From: Lactiplantibacillus mudanjiangensis
Lineage (GTDB): Bacteria > Bacillota > Bacilli > Lactobacillales > Lactobacillaceae
Assembly (NCBI RefSeq): GCF_005405385.1
Contig: NZ_BJDY01000002.1
Location: forward strand, 682,001 to 746,000
Reading direction: 5' to 3'
Length of the DNA stretch: 64,000 nucleotides
Shown one piece after another: positions 28,753 through 36,602 of the stretch. The translations under genes and the position numbers were made by a program. How positions within the stretch are numbered: the first letter of the stretch is position 1; each line of letters begins with the position of its first letter. The notes under the pieces were generated by a model, which did no database searches, was not told where the DNA came from, and saw only the letters and a program-made list of their open reading frames with translations.

Positions 28753-28819
28753 CCACCTTTCAATTAATTGCCCTAAACTGAGTAAATCGTTGGTGGTGCT
28801 CGATAAACTAAGTAAAGGG
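28753..28819 (-). promoter_or_regulatory. Possible S15 autoregulatory leader
   Basis: Minus-strand mRNA reading: CCCT...ACT pairs with AGT...AGGG (28819 to 28771), enclosing an ACCACC that can pair with the GGTGGT of the ribosome binding site. Two copies of a TAAACTNAGTAAA motif lie 30 bp apart inside it. Structure is inferred by eye. Confidence 0.4.
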
Positions 28820-28907
28820 TTGCTGAACACTTGATATAGTTTAGCAAACTCCCTTTTAAAAAGCAAGCTTGAGACCATATCAAGATAAATCACTTTACAC
28901 ATAACGG

Positions 28908-28936
28908 TTGCAATCAGACCGGGGCTTATGTATAAT
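28908..28936 (+). promoter_or_regulatory. Predicted promoter of rpsT
   Basis: TTGCAA, 17-bp spacer, TATAAT, about 45 nt before the rpsT ATG. Confidence 0.65.
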
Positions 28937-28981
28937 AGCATTTGTTGAAAAAAAGTTGGTCCTTGATGGAGGTGAAACTTA

Positions 28982-29236
28982 ATGCCAATTATCAAATCCG
29001 CTATTGAACGCGTGAAAACAAACAATAAAGCAAATGCCCGGAACACTGCACAAATGAGTGCAATGCGGACTGCTGTTAAAAAATTCGAAAATGCTAAAAC
29101 TACCGGCGCCGAAGACGTCGATGCTTTATACTTAGCAGCTGTAAGTGCTGTTGACAAAGCTGCTTCTAAAGGGCTTATCAAACGTAACAAGGCTTCCCGT
29201 GACAAGTCACGGATGGCTGCTCGTTACGCTAAGTAA
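28982..29236 (+). CDS. rpsT: 30S ribosomal protein S20
   Basis: 84 residues, Lys/Ala-rich and helical, with the family pattern [23 protein letters not shown] and a C-terminal [10 protein letters not shown]. It stabilises the body of the 30S subunit. A GGAGGTGA site lies 7 nt before the ATG. It is a single gene convergent with holA; the holA-rpsT neighbourhood matches Bacillus. Confidence 0.97.
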   Translation: MPIIKSAIERVKTNNKANARNTAQMSAMRTAVKKFENAKTTGAEDVDALYLAAVSAVDKAASKGLIKRNKASRDKSRMAARYAK

Positions 29237-29247
29237 TGTGCATTGCG

Positions 29248-29277
29248 ACTCCCGAGCATCTGCTTAGGAGTTTTTTA
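29248..29277 (+). terminator. Terminator of rpsT
   Basis: ACTCC-GAGC/GCT-GGAGT hairpin followed by six T residues. Confidence 0.8.
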
Positions 29278-29281
29278 ATAC

Positions 29282-29328
29282 AAAAAAGAAGCTTGGCAAC
29301 CCTTGAGGACTTGCCAAGCTTCTTTTTT
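29282..29328. terminator. Bidirectional terminator of holA
   Basis: GAAGCTTGGCAA / TTGCCAAGCTTC stem flanked by A6 and T6, 5 nt after the holA stop. Confidence 0.9.
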
Positions 29329-29332
29329 GTCA

Positions 29333-30355
29333 TTAACGAACTTTAGCTGCTCGTCGGTCATTTACAAATTGGACCATGAATAACTCGAATAACAATTCTG
29401 GATCACGTTGCGTCGTTTTCATTTGAACCTCAGTTTGTAACAGGCCTAAATAAGCCGCTCGTAAAGCTGCCTGATTAAATTGCCGTACAGTTTGCATCGC
29501 CAGCTTCACCCGATATGGATGCACCTTTAACGTGCTAGCTAGACTGCCTTGACTATAACCGGCACGTTCTAGAATTTTCACCTGCAATAATAATCGGAAC
29601 TGACCCAATAAAATCGCATTGATTTTCAGAGGCGCTTCTTGGGCCGTCACTAACTCATGATACAATTCCACTGCCGCTTGAGTTTGATAACGTAAAACGT
29701 CATTAACCAAGTCAAAAACATTTTGGGTCAATGACTTTGTTACCAACGCATCAACCGCCGCCAAATCAATTCGGCGGGATTGAGCGGCATAAATCATTAG
29801 TTTGGGCAATTGTGTCATAATCAACCCTAACTGACCATCTGTCCGACTCATGAGTTCTTGAAAAGCAGCCGGTTCAATGGATAATTGTTGTTTTTGTAAA
29901 GCGGCCTGCACGTATTCTTGAGTCTCACGTTCAGTCACTTGATTGACTTCAATCATCGCGGCCTGTTTCTTTAACGTTTTAACTAATTTTTTTCGCGCAT
30001 CCAACTTTTCATACGGTGCCATCAACACTAAAATAGTCGCCGGTTCTGGTTGCTCAAAATAACGTTGTAGTGCCTCTAAATCATGATCGATCTTATTTTT
30101 TTGATTATCTCCCGTTAAAAAATAAGGATGATTAATAAAAACTAACCGACGCTCCCCAAAAAATGGTGCCGACATCGCATCATCTAAAGCCACCGCCACC
30201 GGTGTTGTTTCCATATCATAACTCCCAACATTCATCGTCTGTTCTTCAGTCGGAATTAATTTTAAAAATTGTTGTTTCAATTGATCGGCTAAGTAATCTA
30301 CCGTTCCTAAAACCACATAAACTGATTTCACTTTATCGGCTTGCAGTTCCTGCAT
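29333..30355 (-). CDS. holA: DNA polymerase III subunit delta
   Basis: 340 residues from the ATG at 30355. The clamp-loader delta fold is suggested by SVYVVLGTVDYLADQLKQ near the start, the central FFGERRLVFINHPYF and the helical C-terminus ending in LLFELFMVQF. Delta opens the beta clamp during loading. The ATG has no ribosome binding site and the family usually has a few more residues before VYVVLG; the frame continues to an ATT at 30379 preceded by GAAGGAAGG. The true start may therefore be ATT 30379. The gene overlaps the 3' end of comEC. Confidence 0.9.
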   Translation of the reverse strand: MQELQADKVKSVYVVLGTVDYLADQLKQQFLKLIPTEEQTMNVGSYDMETTPVAVALDDAMSAPFFGERRLVFINHPYFLTGDNQKNKIDHDLEALQRYFEQPEPATILVLMAPYEKLDARKKLVKTLKKQAAMIEVNQVTERETQEYVQAALQKQQLSIEPAAFQELMSRTDGQLGLIMTQLPKLMIYAAQSRRIDLAAVDALVTKSLTQNVFDLVNDVLRYQTQAAVELYHELVTAQEAPLKINAILLGQFRLLLQVKILERAGYSQGSLASTLKVHPYRVKLAMQTVRQFNQAALRAAYLGLLQTEVQMKTTQRDPELLFELFMVQFVNDRRAAKVR

Positions 30356-32621
30356 CGCTTGCTGCGCGTTGATAAAAATTACCTTCCTTCAAAAAAGTCT
30401 CCCAATAGCCGGCAGTCCCCCAACCATAATGGTACGAAATCATGCCTTGTAACGCCGTTGAATAATTTAAAATTCCCTGTTGCTGTAATGTTTGCAGCGT
30501 TTCTAGATTTGGGTGACCATAGCGATTGTGACGACCGGCAGAAATGATGCCTCGTTGAACGCCCCATTGTTTTAACATTTGAGGATCAGAGGATGTTTTG
30601 CTGCCATGATGGCCTAATTTTAACACATCAGCCTTCAAATCCGGATACCGTTTCCCAATCGCCCGTTCGCCCGCGCGATCCAAATCACCAGTAAACATAA
30701 ATTGATGTTGACCAAAGTGTCCGGTTAAAACTAGTGAATCACCATTTTCTGCAGCACCGGGCTGAAATGGATGAATTGCTGTCAATCCAGCCGGAAATTG
30801 CTGTCCAGCAAGGGCCTCGACGACTTTAACTGGTCGCGACGTTGCTTGTAATAATTTCTGAAATTTCGGTAACGCCGCCATTCCTGCTGGCACAACCACT
30901 TGCTTAACTCGGATCAACGTCAACAAGTCGCCAAAATCACCAATATGATCAACATCTTTATGTGATAAATAAACGGTGTCGATTTGGCTAATGCCCAAGC
31001 GATGTAAATAATTAACCGTAATCGTGGCTACCCGAGGACGCGGTTGATTGTCAGCCGCCCAAGCCGGTGTTGGCAAGTGTAATCGGCCACCCGTATCAAT
31101 TAAGCTAACGGTGCGATTAAACGGTTCACGAATTAAGATGGAATCTCCTTGGCCGATATCAATAAACTGAACCGCGCCTTGTAGCGGCCAGCGTCGACCT
31201 AAGATGAGCCCTGTGTAACCTAGAATTAAACTTCGCCACAGCCATGTAGTGGGCTGCTTTAGCAACCACAACGTAATCAAGGCTAAGCTCCACGCCAACC
31301 AAGCTGGCGGCTGACCAACTGTCATCAACCCTGGCAATTGGCCAACCCAGTTGAGACCAGCCTGAAAATGAGCTAGGCCCCAATCACAAAATTGGGCAAC
31401 TGCCGGTAAAAACGGTCCAACCGCTGCACCCAACATTGTGAGTGGCAACAAAATCCAGCTAAAAATGTGGCCAATCGCTAAGTTCACGACAATTGTTAGC
31501 AAATGCCACTGCGCAGTTGCGACTAAAATCACCGGTAATCCGATTAATTGCACCCACAAGCTCAGTCGCCAAGTTGGCATGGCTGGCACCAAAATCAACA
31601 GTAAGGCTAGACCATAACTTAATTGTCCACCTAATGACAGTAAAACTAGCGGATTCAACGTAATGCCCACCATTAACGCAACACTCCAACCAGTCAAGGT
31701 AAGACTTCGACGACCAGTCAGCCATTGCCATAACAGTGGTAACCAGGCCGTTAAAACAGCTCGTTGTAAGCTGTCCGCTCCTCCACCGAGCACGAGGTAC
31801 AGCGGCAATAGTCCCAGCAGCCAATAATTAATCGCCATTTGGCTCAAATGAGCACGAATTAAAACCCATTTGAGCATCCCCATTAATAAAATGACATGCA
31901 TACCTGACAAGCTGAATAAGTGTAATAAACCGAGTTGTTGTACCGCCGTCATTTCCGTCCGAAATTCATTAGGACGCCCACCAACTAATAAACTAATCGC
32001 ATACAACCTCAATGTTGCCGGTAATTGATTCATGGTCACTATAAACTGTTGACGTTGATGATGTAGCCAATCGATCAGCCAACCCCAGCCATGCCGTGGG
32101 GCCAATTGCAATTTAGTCACCGAGCTAATCATGACTTGTCGTTGGATTCCTTGGCTACGATAATAAGCTGGTGCATCAAATTGTCCCGGATTCGTTGGCG
32201 GTGGTACTGGTGATAATTCGCCTTGGACTTGCCAACGAGTTCGGTGTGTTAACGTGGCCAATTGTTGCTTTTCGATGGCAGATTGCAAGCGCCCATAACC
32301 GATCACCCGCCCCTGCTCACTATGACCAACAAGTTGATACTGGCTACCTTTGACGTTAATTTCATCTGGCTGAACCGTCATCGTCATTGCGGTACGAATT
32401 GGCACGGTACGGGTCACCTGTTGAAATTGCCACTGCTGCCAGCTTAACCAACCTGCCATGACCAAGGTGAGACCAAAAACTAAGTACCATGTCAGTCGAT
32501 CACTTAATAACCATACCCGTAACAGCCACAAACACAATAATCCAGCAGCAAGCCACTGTTGACCAATCAACCAACTGCTTAACAGGCCACAGCTAATCGC
32601 CGCAAAAAAGCCGCGCGACAC
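30333..32621 (-). CDS. comEC: DNA internalization channel ComEC/Rec2
   Basis: 762 residues. Hydrophobic segments fill the first third, with the competence domain (about 205-480, RLYAISLLVGGR, LFSLSGMHVILL). A C-terminal metallo-beta-lactamase-like domain (about 500-750) contains YLSHKDVDHIGDFG and LGHHGSKTSSDP. ComEC forms the membrane channel for single-stranded DNA during transformation. The GTG start abuts the comEB stop, and the 3' end overlaps holA. The length and motifs look intact, so the gene is not an obvious relic. Confidence 0.94.
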   Translation of the reverse strand: MSRGFFAAISCGLLSSWLIGQQWLAAGLLCLWLLRVWLLSDRLTWYLVFGLTLVMAGWLSWQQWQFQQVTRTVPIRTAMTMTVQPDEINVKGSQYQLVGHSEQGRVIGYGRLQSAIEKQQLATLTHRTRWQVQGELSPVPPPTNPGQFDAPAYYRSQGIQRQVMISSVTKLQLAPRHGWGWLIDWLHHQRQQFIVTMNQLPATLRLYAISLLVGGRPNEFRTEMTAVQQLGLLHLFSLSGMHVILLMGMLKWVLIRAHLSQMAINYWLLGLLPLYLVLGGGADSLQRAVLTAWLPLLWQWLTGRRSLTLTGWSVALMVGITLNPLVLLSLGGQLSYGLALLLILVPAMPTWRLSLWVQLIGLPVILVATAQWHLLTIVVNLAIGHIFSWILLPLTMLGAAVGPFLPAVAQFCDWGLAHFQAGLNWVGQLPGLMTVGQPPAWLAWSLALITLWLLKQPTTWLWRSLILGYTGLILGRRWPLQGAVQFIDIGQGDSILIREPFNRTVSLIDTGGRLHLPTPAWAADNQPRPRVATITVNYLHRLGISQIDTVYLSHKDVDHIGDFGDLLTLIRVKQVVVPAGMAALPKFQKLLQATSRPVKVVEALAGQQFPAGLTAIHPFQPGAAENGDSLVLTGHFGQHQFMFTGDLDRAGERAIGKRYPDLKADVLKLGHHGSKTSSDPQMLKQWGVQRGIISAGRHNRYGHPNLETLQTLQQQGILNYSTALQGMISYHYGWGTAGYWETFLKEGNFYQRAASDAGTASR

Positions 32622-33107
32622 CTAGTTTCGGTTCAGTAAAATTTGATCTAGCCTTAATTCATTTAAATCGGCTTGATCAAATTCAACTTGTTGTAGCGCA
32701 ACTGCTTTTCGTTTAATCAAAGACATTGCATAATCATCATTATGATAATTGCGTAAATAATGAATCTTCGTAATCCCAGCTTGTAATAACATCTTAGTAC
32801 ATTGTAAACATGGAAAATCTGTGACATAGATTTCAGCACCGTCCGTAGCCGCGCCAAACTTTGCACATTGCAAAATGGCATTCATTTCAGCATGAATCGT
32901 TCGCATGCAATGCCCATCAACTAAATAACAACCTTCATCGATGCAATGGACGTCACCAGAAACCGACCCATTATAACCACCGGCAATGATCCGTTTGTCA
33001 CGAACAATCGTGGCCCCTACCGATAACCGTTCACAAGTACTTCGCGTGGACAATAATACCGCCTGCATCATAAAATACTGATCCCATGGAATTCGTTGAT
33101 CTTTCAT
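32622..33107 (-). CDS. comEB: ComE operon protein 2, dCMP deaminase family
   Basis: 161 residues. Zinc deaminase motifs: HAEMNAI (catalytic Glu) and PCLQC (zinc cysteines), plus the conserved NGSVSGDVHCIDEGC loop. It probably deaminates dCMP to dUMP for thymidylate synthesis; the name reflects the operon position between comEA and comEC, and a role in DNA uptake is doubtful in Bacillus. Confidence 0.95.
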   Translation of the reverse strand: MKDQRIPWDQYFMMQAVLLSTRSTCERLSVGATIVRDKRIIAGGYNGSVSGDVHCIDEGCYLVDGHCMRTIHAEMNAILQCAKFGAATDGAEIYVTDFPCLQCTKMLLQAGITKIHYLRNYHNDDYAMSLIKRKAVALQQVEFDQADLNELRLDQILLNRN

Positions 33108-33160
33108 TATTTTTGCCTCGCTTTCAATAGCAGTAGTATACCAAATTGTCAGTAGTCCGA

Positions 33161-33874
33161 CTAGACCGTCAACTGACTTCGAAATTTTTCTAACGTCTTA
33201 TCACCAATTCCCGACACTTGTTTCAAATCGTCAACCGTTTTAAAACCATCATGACTATCACGATATTCAATAATTTTTTCGGCCTTCTTTTGCCCAACAC
33301 CGGCTAACTTTTGTAATTCCGTGACATCAGCAGTATTTAAGTTAATCTGGGCACCACTGTCACCACCAGTCGATTTAGTGCCGCCAGTTGAACCACCGGT
33401 ACTACTGGCGGCCGATTGACTAGCAACTGGCTTTTTGGTCTCCCCTTTTTCAGGCACATAGATTACTTGTTGATCAGTCACTTTTTCAGCTAAATTCACT
33501 TGCAAGCGATCAGCTTTAGGTCGTAAGCCTTTCGCCAAAGCGATGACGTCAGCCACTCGCATTTGGGCTTTAACTTGATAAATTCCCGGTTGTTTAACCG
33601 CCCCTTTCACATCGACATACATCGGTCCAGACGTGCTAGCTGCCTGCGTATGACTGACCTGCTGACGACTCCCACTGGTTTGCGTACCACTGTACGATTG
33701 CCGGCCACTAGTCATCGTTTGACTTGTCGCAATTGCTGGCACTGCTGGGTCACTGACAGGCTTTTTTAATAAACCGATAACAACCACTACACCGACTAGC
33801 AATAACCCACTGCCACCGATGATCAACGCCCAACGTTGGTGCGTTTTAAGCCAAGCTAATAGATTGGTTTCCAT
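33161..33874 (-). CDS. comEA: Competence DNA receptor ComEA
   Basis: About 237 residues. One membrane helix near the N-terminus (LIIGGSGLLLVGVVVVIGLL), a Ser/Thr/Gln-rich linker, an SLBB domain (VDVKGAVKQPGIYQV, about 95-150), a Gly/Ser linker, and two helix-hairpin-helix motifs at the C-terminus (LAGVGQKKAEKIIEYRD, VSGIGDKTLEKF). It binds incoming double-stranded DNA at the cell surface. The frame is open to a GTG at 33895, but GGGTGG lies about 9 nt before the ATG at 33874, which I prefer. First gene of comEA-comEB-comEC-holA. Confidence 0.93.
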   Translation of the reverse strand: METNLLAWLKTHQRWALIIGGSGLLLVGVVVVIGLLKKPVSDPAVPAIATSQTMTSGRQSYSGTQTSGSRQQVSHTQAASTSGPMYVDVKGAVKQPGIYQVKAQMRVADVIALAKGLRPKADRLQVNLAEKVTDQQVIYVPEKGETKKPVASQSAASSTGGSTGGTKSTGGDSGAQINLNTADVTELQKLAGVGQKKAEKIIEYRDSHDGFKTVDDLKQVSGIGDKTLEKFRSQLTV

Positions 33875-33933
33875 TAATTTTAACCACCCTTTCACTCGTT
33901 AACTACGCAGTTTGACATCCATCTCAACAAAAA

Positions 33934-33959
33934 AGATTTAAACCAATCGGCTTAAATCT
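33934..33959 (-). terminator. Terminator of the ylbG-rsmD-coaD-sepM unit
   Basis: AGATTTAA / TTAAATCT hairpin followed by a T run on the minus strand, immediately past the protease stop. Confidence 0.8.
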
Positions 33960-35006
33960 TTAATGGGTTTTCAAATAATGAACGGCTTGCTTAAAAGTAG
34001 TCACCGGGACCACTTTCATTTTGGGTGCATATTTTTTAGCGGTTGCTTTCGCTAATTGATAATTGGTCTGATGATCCACTTCTAAAGCCAACAACGCTTT
34101 GGTCGGTTTCACATATGGCGCAAAGAAAATCGTAGCACCGGCCTTTTTGGCAGCGATGATCTTTTTATCAATCCCACCGATTTCACCAACTGCACCAGTC
34201 GCATCAATGGTGCCAGTACCGGCAATCTTACGGCCACGACGCAAGTTTTGATTAGTCAGCTGCTGATAAATTTGTAGACTAAACATCAATCCTGCCGATG
34301 GGCCGCCGATGTCACCCGGATCAACTTTCACTGGAATTTTAGTGGTTACTTTGACATTATCCGTTAAAGTGACTCCGATTCCCGCTCGTTTTTTGGTTAT
34401 CTTGATCAGTGGTGCCGTTTTCGTATAGGTCCGGCCATTGCGCCGATAGGTCACTTTAACCACCTTACCGATGCCTTGCTTAGCCAAGTACCGTTGATAC
34501 CCTTGGGCGCTCTTAAAATGATGACCATTAATTTTGGTCACCGTATCGCCGACTTTGATGGCCGACTTAAATTTCGATTTGCTACTAACTTCTAACACAT
34601 AGATACCTTGATAAATCTTATGATACTGGGCGTGCGCCGCTTGATAAGCAGTTGCAATCGCCTCATTCGTCGCGCTACGCATATAAAAAGTTTGCACTTT
34701 GTTATAGGTTGCATCGTCTTGACCGCCCGTCACTGACTGCGCTGAGACCACTGAATAATGTGGATTCAGCTGCGCATACAACCACGTAATCGGTCGTGCA
34801 GGCGCCATCAGAACCGACGTCAACATGAATTTACCCGAACGTTTATCTGGATGACCCTTAATGGTCACAAACGATTTCAAGTTGTTTGCGCCGCCAGGTC
34901 CCTCGATATAATAAGGCAATGGCACCAAAAACAACGCCAATACCACAATAACTGCCACAACAGCCAACCAGTAATGTCGTAATAGCTTGGTTATCCGACT
35001 AACCAT
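33960..35006 (-). CDS. PDZ/Lon-like membrane serine protease (SepM/YlbL family)
   Basis: 348 residues. One N-terminal membrane helix (about 12-30), a PDZ domain (about 120-200, SKSKFKSAIKVGDTVTKINGHHF) and a C-terminal Lon-type protease domain with catalytic Ser in GGPSAGLMFSL and Lys in IIAAKKAGAT. Streptococcal SepM trims a competence pheromone; Bacillus YlbL acts in checkpoint recovery. The substrate here is unknown. It overlaps coaD by 8 bp, keeping the Bacillus order ylbG-rsmD-coaD-ylbL. Confidence 0.92.
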   Translation of the reverse strand: MVSRITKLLRHYWLAVVAVIVVLALFLVPLPYYIEGPGGANNLKSFVTIKGHPDKRSGKFMLTSVLMAPARPITWLYAQLNPHYSVVSAQSVTGGQDDATYNKVQTFYMRSATNEAIATAYQAAHAQYHKIYQGIYVLEVSSKSKFKSAIKVGDTVTKINGHHFKSAQGYQRYLAKQGIGKVVKVTYRRNGRTYTKTAPLIKITKKRAGIGVTLTDNVKVTTKIPVKVDPGDIGGPSAGLMFSLQIYQQLTNQNLRRGRKIAGTGTIDATGAVGEIGGIDKKIIAAKKAGATIFFAPYVKPTKALLALEVDHQTNYQLAKATAKKYAPKMKVVPVTTFKQAVHYLKTH

Positions 35007-35490
35007 TTGACTGTTCCTGCAATCTTGTCAATAATTTCTCAGCAACCGCTGTAGGCACATACGTTGTGATATCCGCACCCATTTTAGCCACTTCTTTGAT
35101 GAGACTAGACGAGAAATAGGCATATGGCGGTCGAGCCAATAAACACACGGTTTCAACATCAGCGTTTAAAGACTGATTCATCCAAGCGATATCTCGTTCG
35201 TAGCCAAAATCTTGTTCATTTCGCAAACCACGTACTAACGCCGTTGCGCCAACTTGACTCATAAAATCAACCGTCAACCCCGTGGCCGCCTTAACTTCAA
35301 CGTTGCTTAACTGAGCCACTTCAGCCTGAATCATCGCCACTTTTTCTGACGTGGTAAACAACGGTTGTTTACTCGTATTAACCATTACAGCCACAATCAG
35401 GTGATCAAATAACCGGCTAGCACGCTTAATTAAATCTAGGTGACCACGTGTGATCGGATCAAAACTGCCTGGAAAAACCGCCGTTGTCAT
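34999..35490 (-). CDS. coaD: Phosphopantetheine adenylyltransferase
   Basis: 163 residues, family length. The nucleotidyltransferase signature FPGSFDPITRGHLDL (about 6-20, T/HxGH type) and SSSLIKEVAKMG near 127 are intact. It makes dephospho-CoA from phosphopantetheine and ATP. It overlaps rsmD by 4 bp and the downstream protease gene by 8 bp. Confidence 0.97.
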   Translation of the reverse strand: MTTAVFPGSFDPITRGHLDLIKRASRLFDHLIVAVMVNTSKQPLFTTSEKVAMIQAEVAQLSNVEVKAATGLTVDFMSQVGATALVRGLRNEQDFGYERDIAWMNQSLNADVETVCLLARPPYAYFSSSLIKEVAKMGADITTYVPTAVAEKLLTRLQEQSNG

Positions 35491-36056
35491 GCCAACGCCT
35501 CCGTTTCCTGTTTTTGATAAACCGTAATCACGGTAATCCCATAATCTTGTTGTCGGGTCATTTTAAAACCAGGAATATCATCCGCTAATTGAGCATTGGT
35601 ATCCGTTTCACAGATCACCCGACAGTCTGGATTCAGTAATCCTAATTCTTGGCATTTTAAAATATCAGCCACAATTTTTTGTTTCGCATATGGTGGATCT
35701 AAAAACAACAAGTCAAATCGCTGTTTTTGACTCGCTAACCGATCTAATGTCCGTTCGGCGTCACCCTTAATAACCGTAAACCGATCGGCCGCCTTGGTCA
35801 CCACGATATTATCATTAATGGTTTTAATCGCTTGATATTGCCGGTCAATCAACACAGCATGATCCACACCGCGAGAAACGGCTTCAATACTTAAACCACC
35901 ACTACCAGCAAACATATCCAATGACTGGCCACCATCAAAATAAGGGCCAATAATATTAAATAAGGCTTCTTTAACTTTATCCGTGGTAGGTCGCGTCTGC
36001 ATCCCTGGTACCGCTTTTAAACGACGACCACCAAAATCACCTGCTACAATTCGCAT
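35487..36056 (-). CDS. rsmD: 16S rRNA (guanine(966)-N2)-methyltransferase
   Basis: 189 residues. SAM-binding DMFAGSGGLSIEA (about 47-59) and the catalytic DPPY in LLFLDPPYAK (about 118) define the family. MRIVAGDFGGRRL is the conserved start. It methylates G966 of 16S rRNA. It sits in the ylbG-rsmD-coaD group. Confidence 0.95.
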   Translation of the reverse strand: MRIVAGDFGGRRLKAVPGMQTRPTTDKVKEALFNIIGPYFDGGQSLDMFAGSGGLSIEAVSRGVDHAVLIDRQYQAIKTINDNIVVTKAADRFTVIKGDAERTLDRLASQKQRFDLLFLDPPYAKQKIVADILKCQELGLLNPDCRVICETDTNAQLADDIPGFKMTRQQDYGITVITVYQKQETEALA

Positions 36057-36072
36057 CTCTTAGTCACCAACT

Positions 36073-36372
36073 TTAATCATCATCATCTTCGTCATTGATT
36101 CCGTCTTCTGGTTTAAAGAAGCCCCGATCAACCCGTTCACCAAAGTTCATATCAACATCCGGCCGATAAGATGGTTCAACTCGGCGGACAAAACCTAATC
36201 TTTTTAACTTAGCCGTCGCTGTGTTCACTTGATTCTCATCCATGTATAACACAACATAGCGTCCTTTGCGCGATTGATATTGAATCGACCCAAAGCGTTT
36301 TAATTGGCGTACCTGCTTCATCGAATGTAAATAAACAATCAGGGCGCGGCGTGGTTTGACGGTAAATTCCAT
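36073..36372 (-). CDS. ylbG: DUF2129 family protein YlbG
   Basis: 99 residues, matching the UPF0298/DUF2129 family: an N-terminal VKPRRALIVYLHSMKQVRQLKRFG and a central YMDENQVNTATAKLKRL segment, with an acidic tail. Function unknown. It is the first gene of a four-gene unit with a well-formed promoter (36404-36432) and an AGAGGTGG ribosome binding site. Confidence 0.9.
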   Translation of the reverse strand: MEFTVKPRRALIVYLHSMKQVRQLKRFGSIQYQSRKGRYVVLYMDENQVNTATAKLKRLGFVRRVEPSYRPDVDMNFGERVDRGFFKPEDGINDEDDDD

Positions 36373-36403
36373 CGGACTGCCACCTCTTTCTACTATCTTT
36401 TAA

Positions 36404-36432
36404 ATGTTAGGCTAGATTGGTAAATTCGTCAA
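36404..36432 (-). promoter_or_regulatory. Predicted promoter of ylbG-rsmD-coaD-sepM
   Basis: Minus strand: TTGACG, 17-bp spacer, TAACAT, about 32 nt before the ylbG ATG. Confidence 0.65.
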
Positions 36433-36434
36433 CT

Positions 36435-36554
36435 AAAAAAAGAGTGTGACCAACGGTGGGTTGCGACTGAGCATCGCCTAGAAAGACAATTGATTGTGCA
36501 TTTTCAATCAGTTGTCTTTCGTAGCGAAGCGGAAGTCGCAGCCGTTGGTCACAC
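36435..36554 (-). repeat. 111-nt imperfect hairpin with T run
   Basis: Arms 36444-36496 and 36505-36554 pair over about 50 positions (GTGTGACCAACGG, TGCGACT, GAAAGACAA, TGATTG blocks), loop TGCATTTT. Seven T residues follow on the minus strand. It lies after the pyc terminator and before the ylbG promoter, so it belongs to no gene. It may be a back-up terminator, a palindromic repeat element or a small RNA. Confidence 0.7.
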
Positions 36555-36562
36555 GTTTCAAC

Positions 36563-36595
36563 AAAAAAGAAGCCTAGGGTTATCCCTAAGCTTCT
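36563..36595 (-). terminator. Terminator of ftsW-pyc
   Basis: AGAAGC-TAGGG / CCCTA-GCTTCT stem-loop followed by six T residues on the minus strand, 8 nt after the pyc stop. Confidence 0.88.
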
Positions 36596-36602
36596 CAAAT
36601 CA

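Noticed and set aside
28744-29205. N-terminal extension of rpsO to 244 residues
   Set aside because: S15 is 89 residues and starts at the conserved MAISREKK with a good ribosome binding site; the upstream codons cover the leader and the divergent rpsT.
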